A DNA stretch of 5,532 nucleotides from JAXGYX01 sp964487355 (GTDB taxonomy: Bacteria; Bacillota; Clostridia; Saccharofermentanales; Fastidiosipilaceae), in contig CAZAPS010000064.1 in NCBI GenBank assembly GCA_964487355.1, forward strand, positions 1 to 5,532, given 5' to 3'. Each line of letters opens with the position of its first letter. Position 1 is the first letter of the stretch. The notes beneath the pieces are model-generated. The model worked only from the letters and a program-made list of their open reading frames with translations. It had not been told where the DNA came from and did no database searches. A program made the translations under genes and the position numbers. Below are positions 1 through 5,322 of this stretch, one piece after another.

Positions 1-132
1 CTAACCCTGGTTCGAATTGTTACCTTTCCCCTTGAGAAGAAGAATTTTTGAGTGAAATTCACGCTCGCTCGCAATGGCTTTAGCTTTCTGTTCGCCATTG
101 TCATCGCTTTGTTCATGGGGGTGATCTTATGA
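1..132 (+). pseudogene. 3' end of the first half of a split permease (COG0701/DUF318-like), with an in-frame TGA
   Basis: Reading from base 1 in the frame that ends at TGA 130-132 gives about 43 codons that resemble the C-terminus of the first-half subunit of split YraQ/ArsP-like permeases. There is a segment like TLxxVxIVTFPLEKKNF, then TLARNG, then a hydrophobic final helix ending FMGVIL. The frame is interrupted by TGA at 49-51, directly after AAT TTT, at a position where I recall glycine (YFG or similar) in relatives. GGA to TGA is a single-base change. Just upstream, CGA (Arg) stands where a conserved glycine is usual. A GTG at 52-54 directly follows the stop and could restart translation of a 26-residue one-helix peptide, but only a weak GAGAAGAAG precedes it. 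The gene overlaps the next one at ATGA (129-132), so the two halves would be translationally coupled. The family assignment rests on remembered relatives; the 5' part lies outside the window. Confidence 0.6.
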
Positions 133-881
133 AAATAATAAAAAAGCTTAAAGACAACCTGTTTTTAGTCTTGATCCTCTTGGCTTACGCTGTCATCATG
201 ATTGTCAAGCCGATGTTAGCTCTTGAATCTGTCAAAAATTCTGCCTATTACATCAAAGAAATGTTGATGATCATGCCGGTGATTTTTGTGCTAACCGCTT
301 TACTGGATCTGTGGGTCCCGAAAGAGAAGATCACACAGTACTTAGGTGAAGAGGCGAAGGTAAAGGGACTCATTTTGGCATTTGTGATTGGCAGCATCTC
401 AGCAGGGCCGATCTATGCAGCCTTTCCCATGTGCGTCATGCTACACAAAAAGGGCGCTTCAATTAGAAATATCATTATAATCCTAAGCTCTTGGGCCGTC
501 ATAAAGATCCCGATGCTACTCAACGAGGCAAAATATCTGGGTCCGAAGTTCATGGCAGTCCGTTGGATTTTGACGGTCGGCGCTATCATCCTCTTTTCAT
601 GGATAACAGCTCGGATCGTCAAAGACGAGGATCTGCCTCAACAGCAAGGTGAAACAGAGCGTGTCACGATTGATAAGGACGCTTGCATGGGTTGCCGACT
701 TTGCGTCGATCACTACCCTGAATTATTCGAGATGGCTCAGGGAAAAGCCCAGGTCAAAGATCATGATCCGCGGACCATCGATAGCGTAAAAATGCGCTCC
801 GCTGTAGATTCTTGTCCTGTCAACGCAATTGATGGACCATCTTCTCAACAAAAAACTGAAAAAGATATGAAGCAGGTATAG
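129..881 (+). CDS. Second half of a split permease with a C-terminal 4Fe-4S ferredoxin domain
   Basis: This is a 250-residue inner-membrane protein. Residues 11-27, 47-63, 80-104, 113-131 and 143-163 are hydrophobic and likely cross the membrane. The GSISAGPIYAAFP stretch (88-100) and the WAVIKIP stretch (122-128) are typical of the COG0701/DUF318 permease family, which includes the YraQ and arsenical (ArsP-like) permeases. From about residue 179 the protein becomes a soluble ferredoxin domain. Cys186, Cys189 and Cys192 (CMGCRLC) and Cys229 (CPV) supply four ligands for one 4Fe-4S cluster; Tyr196 stands where many single-cluster ferredoxins have a second, non-ligand Cys. The start ATG is preceded by GGGGGTG (117-123) and overlaps the stop of the damaged first-half gene, so the pair is an operon. 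The transported substrate cannot be read from sequence; metalloid or organic anion export is a family-level guess. The gene looks A+T-richer than its neighbours. Confidence 0.82.
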   Translation: MKIIKKLKDNLFLVLILLAYAVIMIVKPMLALESVKNSAYYIKEMLMIMPVIFVLTALLDLWVPKEKITQYLGEEAKVKGLILAFVIGSISAGPIYAAFPMCVMLHKKGASIRNIIIILSSWAVIKIPMLLNEAKYLGPKFMAVRWILTVGAIILFSWITARIVKDEDLPQQQGETERVTIDKDACMGCRLCVDHYPELFEMAQGKAQVKDHDPRTIDSVKMRSAVDSCPVNAIDGPSSQQKTEKDMKQV

Positions 882-920
882 TCCGTTGAGTTGACCATGC
901 CGACAAGTTGATGCACAACA

Positions 921-951
921 AAGGGGCTATCTCATTTTGAAGTAGCCCCTT
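921..951. terminator. Bidirectional intrinsic terminator between convergent genes
   Basis: A perfect 9-bp stem, AAGGGGCTA (921-929) with TAGCCCCTT (943-951), encloses a 13-base loop. It lies 40 bases after the permease stop and 43 bases beyond the stop of the lyase on the other strand. On the minus strand the stem is followed by TTTGTTGT, a fair U-rich tail; on the plus strand only TTAT follows. It therefore fits best as the lyase terminator, with weaker use for the permease. A second, imperfect hairpin (TGCCCGA 962-968 with TCGGGGCA 975-982) lies between it and the lyase stop. Confidence 0.75.
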
Positions 952-993
952 ATCCGATCAGTGCCCGACCTTTTTCGGGGCAGAGCCGGTCAG

Positions 994-2214
994 TCAATAC
1001 ACGATTTTAGAATCAATCAGCTTCACCTGGTAGCCCGCGTCGGTCAATGTGCGCACGATCTCGATCTTGTGATGATGGCCAAACGCTTCGAGTGTCACCT
1101 GCAGCTCCACCGCGGTGTTGCGGTTGATGGAGACGAATTGGTTATGCTCCAGCCGGATAATGTTGCCTTTTTTCTCTGAAACCAGATGAGCGATCTTTTC
1201 CAACTCGCCGGGTCGATCCGGCAGCAGCACGCTGAAGGTGAAGACACGCTCGCGCGAGATCAGACCATGCTGGACCAAGGAGGCGATGGTGATCACATCC
1301 ATGTTGCCGCCTGACAGCAGGCAAACCACTTTTTGCTGAGGATTGGGCGCCAGATGACGGGCCGCGGCAAGACTCAGCAGTCCGGCGTTTTCCACCAGAA
1401 TTTTATGTTTCTCAAGGAGGTCAAGGAAGATTCCGACCAACTCCTCATCCGGGATCGAAATGATGCGATCGACGTTTTCCTGCACATAGGGAAAGATGAG
1501 CGATCCGGGTCGCTTGACCGCGACACCGTCGGCGATCGTGTCCACGTTGGTCAGGTCGACCACGTGTCCGGCGCGCAGAGAAGCGGCCATGCAGGCGGCC
1601 CCGGCGGGCTCGACGCCGATCACCTTGATCGAAGGCTTCAACATCTTCGCCAATGTGGCCACTCCCGCGGCCAAACCACCGCCGCCGATGGGCACAATGA
1701 TGATATCGGTCTCGGGCAATTCTTCCAAAATTTCAAACATCATCGTCCCTTGGCCACAGGCCACATTCAAATCGTTGAATGGGTGAATGAAATTCATGTT
1801 GTTCTCGCCGGCTTGCTCCATCGCGTAGGCGCAAGATTCGTCAAAGGTGTTGCCGTGCAGCACGACGTTCGCTCCGTAGGACCGGGTGCTGTTGACTTTG
1901 ACCAGCGGTGTGGTCTCCGGCATCACGATCGTCGTCTCGATCCCTCTGAGCTTGCCGGCCATGGCGAGACCCTGGGCGTGATTGCCGGCGGACGCGGTGA
2001 TCAGTCCATGTTTGGCCTCCTCATCTGAAAGCAGGCTGACGGCGTAGAACGCGCCACGTATTTTATACGCACCGGTTATTTGAAGGTTTTCGGGCTTCAA
2101 ATAAATCTGCCGCTGATCCAGTTCGGAAAAATGAGAGCTGTAGATCAACGGAGTCGGATTTAATATAGGTTTCAAAACTTCGCGCGCCTCGCGAAATTTT
2201 TCCAAAGTCAACAT
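994..2214 (-). CDS. ilvA: Threonine ammonia-lyase (threonine dehydratase), medium form with ACT domain
   Basis: A PLP enzyme that deaminates L-threonine to 2-oxobutanoate and ammonia, either at the head of isoleucine synthesis or in threonine breakdown. The preferred ATG at 2214 gives 406 residues; AAAGGTGG (2230-2223) sits 8 bases upstream. A GTG at 2226 in the same frame overlaps that ribosome site and is unlikely to be used. The PLP lysine is Lys51 in GAYKIRGA, the ASAGNHAQG motif is at 74-82, the phosphate-gripping PIGGGGLAAG is at 175-184, and SGGN is at 301-304. Residues from about 326 form one ACT domain (FTFSVLLPDRPGELEKIAHLV), which in this family commonly binds amino-acid effectors. 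The length and single ACT domain fit the medium form, between ACT-less TdcB (about 330) and long E. coli IlvA (514). No other isoleucine gene is nearby, so a biosynthetic or catabolic role cannot be decided; ilvA is used for the family. Confidence 0.93.
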   Translation of the reverse strand: MLTLEKFREAREVLKPILNPTPLIYSSHFSELDQRQIYLKPENLQITGAYKIRGAFYAVSLLSDEEAKHGLITASAGNHAQGLAMAGKLRGIETTIVMPETTPLVKVNSTRSYGANVVLHGNTFDESCAYAMEQAGENNMNFIHPFNDLNVACGQGTMMFEILEELPETDIIIVPIGGGGLAAGVATLAKMLKPSIKVIGVEPAGAACMAASLRAGHVVDLTNVDTIADGVAVKRPGSLIFPYVQENVDRIISIPDEELVGIFLDLLEKHKILVENAGLLSLAAARHLAPNPQQKVVCLLSGGNMDVITIASLVQHGLISRERVFTFSVLLPDRPGELEKIAHLVSEKKGNIIRLEHNQFVSINRNTAVELQVTLEAFGHHHKIEIVRTLTDAGYQVKLIDSKIVY

Positions 2215-2251
2215 TGTGACGACCACCTTTCTGTTTTAAAAACTCCTGTTA

Positions 2252-2257
2252 ATTATA
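2252..2257 (-). promoter_or_regulatory. Probable -10 box of the threonine ammonia-lyase gene
   Basis: On the minus strand this reads TATAAT, a perfect sigma-70/SigA -10 hexamer. It would place the transcript start near 2245 and leave a leader of about 30 bases before the ATG at 2214, with the ribosome site inside it. No convincing -35 hexamer is present 16-18 bases upstream, so the promoter may depend on an activator. The TTTCAAA/TTTGAAA inverted repeat at 2286-2302 lies about 30 to 45 bases upstream of this box, a plausible activator position. Confidence 0.4.
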
Positions 2258-2285
2258 GCGCAATGAATCATTTTCTGAGCTATTT

Positions 2286-2302
2286 TTTCAAATTGTTTGA
2301 AA
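2286..2302. promoter_or_regulatory. Inverted repeat in the divergent promoter region, candidate operator
   Basis: TTTCAAA (2286-2292) and TTTGAAA (2296-2302) form a perfect 7-bp inverted repeat with a 3-base spacer. It sits between the divergent lyase and reductase genes, where one bound dimer could act on both. The A+T-rich surroundings make a chance palindrome possible, and no cognate regulator is identified. Confidence 0.35.
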
Positions 2303-2342
2303 TCGGATGATTGATGCCTGAATGGTTCTTTTTGCGTGAAGG

Positions 2343-2351
2343 TGCTACACT
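2343..2351 (+). promoter_or_regulatory. Candidate extended -10 promoter of the disulfide reductase gene
   Basis: TG-C-TACACT (2343-2351) fits an extended -10 element (TGn plus a hexamer with four of six consensus bases), which can work without a good -35. It would start transcription near 2358, leaving a leader of about 55 bases before the ATG at 2414. No strong -35 hexamer is seen at normal spacing. Confidence 0.35.
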
Positions 2352-2382
2352 TTCACATATGTGGATTAATTAACCGTGTGAA
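2352..2382. promoter_or_regulatory. Nested inverted repeats at the predicted start of the reductase transcript
   Basis: TTCACA (2352-2357) and TGTGAA (2377-2382) are inverted copies with a 19-base gap. The left arm also overlaps a perfect 10-base palindrome, CACATATGTG (2354-2363). The block directly follows the candidate -10 and covers the likely start site, where a repressor would block initiation. It does not match a regulator site I can name with confidence. Confidence 0.3.
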
Positions 2383-2413
2383 TCGGACAATTCAATATAT
2401 CAAGAGGTGAGAA

Positions 2414-3946
2414 ATGAGCGAAGACAGTAGAATAAAACAGTATGATGTGATCGTCATTGGCAGTGGCGCCGGCAACATTGTGGTGGATACCGCTCTCGCC
2501 GCCGGTAAAACAATCGCTTTGATCGAGCGGAAGAACTGGGGAGGGACCTGTCTGAATCATGGCTGCATACCAACCAAGATTCTGGTCCACCCCGCGGATG
2601 TCCTACGAGAGTCACTGCTTTACTATAAGATCGGCCTGGAACCCGGTTCGCCGACAATTGACTGGCCGCGCCTCGCCAAGCGGGTCAGTGACAAAATCCT
2701 GGTCAATCGAGACGATGTCGAGACCTATTACGGCAGTTACCCAAATTGTGATTTATATCGCGGTACCGCCTCTTTTGTCGGTGAAAAAGAACTGGTGGTC
2801 AGTCTGACAAGCGGCGGACAGGCGCGGTTGACCGCCGAGTCCATTGTCATTGGTTGTGGCGGGACCAGCAACGTGCCGCCGATCCCCGGGCTTGAGGAAA
2901 CCGGCTACGTGACCGCCGAATCCTTTTTTGAAAAAATGCCGGATGCTCTATATAAAGATGTGATCTTTGTGGGTGGCGCGGACATCGGCACGGAGTTTTG
3001 CCACATCTTGTCGACCTTCGGCTGCAAGGTGACGCTGGTGCAGCGAAATGTGCGCCTGGTGCCCAAGCAGGACGAGGCGATCAGCGCCCATATGCTTGAA
3101 CAGTTTGAGGCGGTCGGCATCGAGGTTTTGCTGAATCAACACACACAATCAGCCTATGCCGAGGGCGACCGTAAATATCTCAAGATACAAGACAAGACAA
3201 CCGGAGAGCAACGGACTGTCTCAGGAGAGGCCATTTTTATTTCGGCGGGCATCGTGCCAAACACCGCGGACTTGAACCTGGAGGTCGCGGGCGTGGAGAC
3301 CGATGAAAAAGGGTGGATCCGCACCAACGAATATCTAGAGACGACCGCCCCCGGTGTTTACGCGATTGGTGACATCAACGGGTTGATGCAGCTACGACAC
3401 AAGGCGAACTATGAGGCGGACATCGTCGGCTACAATCTTTTCAGCCGTGGGGCGGAAGAACCACCCCGCTTCGCGCGCTACGATGTGGTCCCCTCCGCCA
3501 CCTATTCGTTCCCTCAGACAGCCAGATGCGGGCTGAGCGAAAAAGACGCGCTTGACAGAGGATACAAAATCAGTGTTGGGATTCATCGTTTTTCGGATGT
3601 GATCAAGACCTACGCGATGGGCATCGACGCCGACGACACTGAGAACGGTTTCGTTAAGCTGATCGTGGAGCGGCATAGTCGTAAGCTGTTGGGTATCCAC
3701 TGCAGCGGACCGCAGGCCGCGATTTTGGTACAGGGTGTCGCCTGGCTGATGAACGCCGGTCGACAGCCATCGGCCATTCGCAACGAGGATATTGAAACAG
3801 AGTTGAGCAAAAAATGGCGGCCGCGGCAGGCGGAACAGTCGCTTGAGCCGAACACGGTATTCGCGCTGAGCAGGGCGATGACCATTCATCCGGCGTTAAG
3901 CGAAGTGGTGGGCTGGGCGCCGGGCACACTGGTCGATGTCGACTGA
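2414..3946 (+). CDS. FAD-dependent pyridine nucleotide-disulfide reductase (dihydrolipoamide dehydrogenase / mycothione reductase-like)
   Basis: A cytosolic 510-residue flavoprotein of the class I disulfide reductase family. In order: an N-terminal FAD-binding fold with VIVIGSGAGN (12-21); the redox-active disulfide Cys46/Cys51 in GGTCLNHGCIPTK; a second dinucleotide fold with VGGADIGTEF (186-195); the second FAD motif AIGD (317-320); and a C-terminal interface domain with IHPALSE, giving the usual His492/Glu497 acid-base pair. The GSGAGN loop, with Asn where GxGxxG proteins have the last Gly, recalls mycothione reductases and related proteins of unknown substrate. The QR after the second-fold strand (VTLVQR, 206-211), instead of an acidic residue, hints at NADPH rather than NADH; this is inference. 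It is about 40 residues longer than typical dihydrolipoamide dehydrogenases. No 2-oxo acid dehydrogenase gene is adjacent, and no mercury-binding C-terminal cysteine pair is present, so mercuric reductase is unlikely. AGAGGTGA (2403-2410) supports the ATG start. Confidence 0.88.
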   Translation: MSEDSRIKQYDVIVIGSGAGNIVVDTALAAGKTIALIERKNWGGTCLNHGCIPTKILVHPADVLRESLLYYKIGLEPGSPTIDWPRLAKRVSDKILVNRDDVETYYGSYPNCDLYRGTASFVGEKELVVSLTSGGQARLTAESIVIGCGGTSNVPPIPGLEETGYVTAESFFEKMPDALYKDVIFVGGADIGTEFCHILSTFGCKVTLVQRNVRLVPKQDEAISAHMLEQFEAVGIEVLLNQHTQSAYAEGDRKYLKIQDKTTGEQRTVSGEAIFISAGIVPNTADLNLEVAGVETDEKGWIRTNEYLETTAPGVYAIGDINGLMQLRHKANYEADIVGYNLFSRGAEEPPRFARYDVVPSATYSFPQTARCGLSEKDALDRGYKISVGIHRFSDVIKTYAMGIDADDTENGFVKLIVERHSRKLLGIHCSGPQAAILVQGVAWLMNAGRQPSAIRNEDIETELSKKWRPRQAEQSLEPNTVFALSRAMTIHPALSEVVGWAPGTLVDVD

Positions 3947-3993
3947 TCTTCAAAGACGACATCTTGAATCACTACTGAAAATTATCATTTAAG

Positions 3994-4016
3994 ATCACCG
4001 GCGCATGGCGCGTGAT
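3994..4016. terminator. Short hairpin between convergent genes, probable shared terminator
   Basis: ATCAC (3994-3998) pairs with GTGAT (4012-4016). After a 2-base bulge, GCGC (4001-4004) pairs with GCGC (4008-4011) around an ATG triloop. It lies in the 78-base gap between the reductase and the convergent chimeric regulator. Downstream sequence is A+T-rich on both strands (ATTATTTTA on the plus strand, AATTTTC on the minus strand) but lacks an immediate U run, so termination may be inefficient. Confidence 0.45.
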
Positions 4017-4024
4017 AGATTAGA

Positions 4025-4855
4025 TTATTTTAAAGCGTGGATGATTTCCTCACCGATCTCTGCCACGCTTTTTCCATCGGTGCTGATCTGAAGATCGGCG
4101 GCTGACTCATAATAAGGCAGGCGACCTTCCATCAGGGAGGAAATGAAGTCCACGCTCATATCCTGATTTAGGATCGGGCGATGGATGGCGTGTCGCACCC
4201 GCTCAAAAATTGTCTGTGGAGACGCTGTCAACCAAATGATTGTGCCGTTCTTTTTTAATGAACGGACATTTTCGGGGCGCAACGCGACGCCACCGCCACA
4301 AGAGATCACCAGCGCACGTTCGTCTTTTAATCCACGCACCACGGCGGACTCACTGTCACGAAAATAGGGCTCACCTTTGGTCGCGAAGATTTGCTCGATC
4401 GGCATCTCTTCACGCTCGATAATCAGATCGTCGGTCTCAATCTGTCTCAACGAGAGACGCCGCGCCAGATACCCGGCGATCCGGATATCCGATGTCACAA
4501 CGGTCAGTGAGGTATAGTTTTTCAGCAGCTTTGCCATCTCCATGGTCGTCGTGCCGGAGTCCAGGAAAATGATCTGCCCGTCCCTGATCTGCTTGACAGC
4601 TTCCCAGGCGATCCGTTTCTTATGTTCGCTGTTTGCCGTGCTTTTATCTTTATAGGGAACTTCCACTCCCATGGCCGATTTCAGCACCGCGCCGCCGAAG
4701 AAACGTGAAACCACATTCAGCGTTTCCAGCTGCTCCAGATCCCGCCGGATCGTCATCGCGCTGACGTCAAGTAAACGGGCCAGCTCTTCGACTTTTCCGC
4801 TGCCATGGATGCCCAGGTATTTGATGATTTCTCTGTGCCGTTCGACTTGAATCAT
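4025..4855 (-). CDS. Chimeric DeoR-type transcription factor fused to a P-loop-less shikimate kinase domain
   Basis: This is a 276-residue protein in one uninterrupted frame. Residues 4-55 are a DeoR winged helix, with EELARLLDVSAMTIRRDL as the DNA-reading helices followed by the FGGAV wing. Residues 77-127 match the start of the DeoR sensor domain (EHKKRIAWEAV, then IFLDSGTTTMEMAKLL, then LTVVTSDIRIA). At about residue 127 the sequence turns into shikimate kinase from the helix after the P-loop onward: ARRLSLRQIETDDLI, then EQIFATKGEPYFRDSE, ISCGGGVALRPENV, WLTASPQTIFERV, HRPIL and GRLPYYESA. Residues matching the shikimate site remain: Asp142, Arg166, Gly187-189 and Arg245, plus lid Arg226. 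The Walker A loop (GxxGxGKS/T) is absent, and the Mg-site Asp is Glu140. Kinase activity is therefore unlikely, and a shikimate-like effector sensor is plausible (inference). The ATG follows GGGGTGG. A conventional two-gene misreading is excluded by the intact frame. Confidence 0.85.
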   Translation of the reverse strand: MIQVERHREIIKYLGIHGSGKVEELARLLDVSAMTIRRDLEQLETLNVVSRFFGGAVLKSAMGVEVPYKDKSTANSEHKKRIAWEAVKQIRDGQIIFLDSGTTTMEMAKLLKNYTSLTVVTSDIRIAGYLARRLSLRQIETDDLIIEREEMPIEQIFATKGEPYFRDSESAVVRGLKDERALVISCGGGVALRPENVRSLKKNGTIIWLTASPQTIFERVRHAIHRPILNQDMSVDFISSLMEGRLPYYESAADLQISTDGKSVAEIGEEIIHALK

Positions 4856-4901
4856 GAGTCCACCCCGTCCAATCAGAATTTATAGTTCAATCATTAACTC
4901 A

Positions 4902-4931
4902 AGTATAGAGTACCCTTTAGATCAATTACAA
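4902..4931 (-). promoter_or_regulatory. Promoter of the chimeric regulator gene
   Basis: On the minus strand TTGTAA (4931-4926) and TATACT (4907-4902) are separated by 18 bases and match the SigA -35 and -10 consensus in four and five positions. Transcription would start near 4895, leaving a leader of about 40 bases with GGGGTGG before the ATG at 4855. Confidence 0.55.
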
Positions 4932-4932
4932 T

Positions 4933-4946
4933 GTTTGATATCAAAC
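4933..4946. promoter_or_regulatory. Perfect 14-base palindrome beside the regulator promoter, candidate operator
   Basis: GTTTGATATCAAAC is perfectly self-complementary and sits one base upstream of the -35 box of the chimeric regulator gene. DeoR-type proteins often control their own genes, so this is the first place to look for their binding site. The half-site TCAAAC recurs at 4973-4978 and 5017-5022. Confidence 0.5.
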
Positions 4947-5027
4947 TAACGGGAAATCGTTTAAAATCCTGTTCAAACCGTCCATTCGAACACAGATCAA
5001 CATAAACAGTGTGAACTCAAACATTCA

Positions 5028-5244
5028 TATGATATTTCCTTAACGAGTTCTCCTGCTCCGGATCATCTGAATATGATCTCTCGGGACTCGTCGAAGGCGG
5101 TGCTACCGGCATGAAAGAATCCGGGACCTGGGATCGAATCAGACCGTCCGCTTTGGCGCTTCCCTGACCTGCACCGCAACAGGATGCTGCGACCCGTTGA
5201 AAAAGCCCCGGGGAGAACCATTCCTGGCTCTCCCCGGGGCTTTT
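5028..5244 (+). ncRNA. Possible structured small RNA in the 467-base gap (weak)
   Basis: No protein gene is convincing in 4856-5322. On the plus strand TATGAT (5028-5033) could be a -10 box, starting RNA near 5040, though the -35 position (AACAGT) is poor. The predicted 5' end would fold as ACGAGTTC (5043-5050) with GGACTCGT (5084-5091), enclosing GATCAT (5061-5066) with ATGATC (5073-5078). CGGT/ACCG (5098-5108) follows, and the strong hairpin at 5201-5244 would end it. Two of the closing pairs are G-U, which form only in plus-strand RNA. No known riboswitch or sRNA family was recognised. Confidence 0.25.
5201..5244. terminator. Strong bidirectional intrinsic terminator
   Basis: AAAAGCCCCGGGGAGA (5201-5216) and TCTCCCCGGGGCTTTT (5229-5244) are perfect 16-base inverted copies. 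After one A-C mismatch, CCA/TGG adds three more pairs around a TTCC loop. The minus-strand RNA ends in five U residues, which fits termination of the Dabb gene whose stop is at 5323. The plus-strand RNA ends in four U residues and could close an RNA from the gap. Confidence 0.9.
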
Positions 5245-5322
5245 ATGACGTATCCTGCGGATGATCTGTCTGTTAGCGGGATCTTCGCAGAACGAAAGCA
5301 GAAGCACCTGAATGAATTCAGA

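Noticed and set aside
49..51. TGA read as glycine (alternative code) or selenocysteine
   Set aside because: The lyase, the reductase and the Dabb gene all end at TGA in this window, and glycine is plentifully encoded by GGN. The bases after TGA form only a tiny GTGA/TCAC stem, not a bacterial SECIS-like hairpin, and glycine rather than cysteine is expected at this position.
1333..2028. A 231-codon open frame on the plus strand
   Set aside because: It is antisense to the core of the threonine ammonia-lyase gene, whose motifs are unmistakable. The translation is rich in His, Gly, Asp and Arg with no recognisable domain, as expected for a shadow frame in G+C-rich coding sequence.
2214..2226. 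GTG at 2226 as the start of the lyase
   Set aside because: It overlaps the AAAGGTGG ribosome site that serves the ATG at 2214 with an 8-base spacing, and MLTLEKFREA is a typical N-terminus for this family.
3392..3889. A 165-codon open frame on the minus strand
   Set aside because: It is antisense to the C-terminal half of the disulfide reductase, with no domain and no ribosome site context of its own.
5041..5200. Known riboswitch, T-box or cobalamin leader
   Set aside because: Fragments such as GGTGC and AGGGAAGC on the minus strand recall a cobalamin riboswitch, but the diagnostic GCCACTG box is missing. No T-box GGTGG-ACCGCG core is present, and no suitable gene follows in the right position.
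5017..5307. A 96-codon open frame on the minus strand
   Set aside because: It runs straight through the strong terminator at 5201-5244, has no recognisable domain, and is Pro/Ser/Arg-rich noise. The terminator location makes translation across it implausible.
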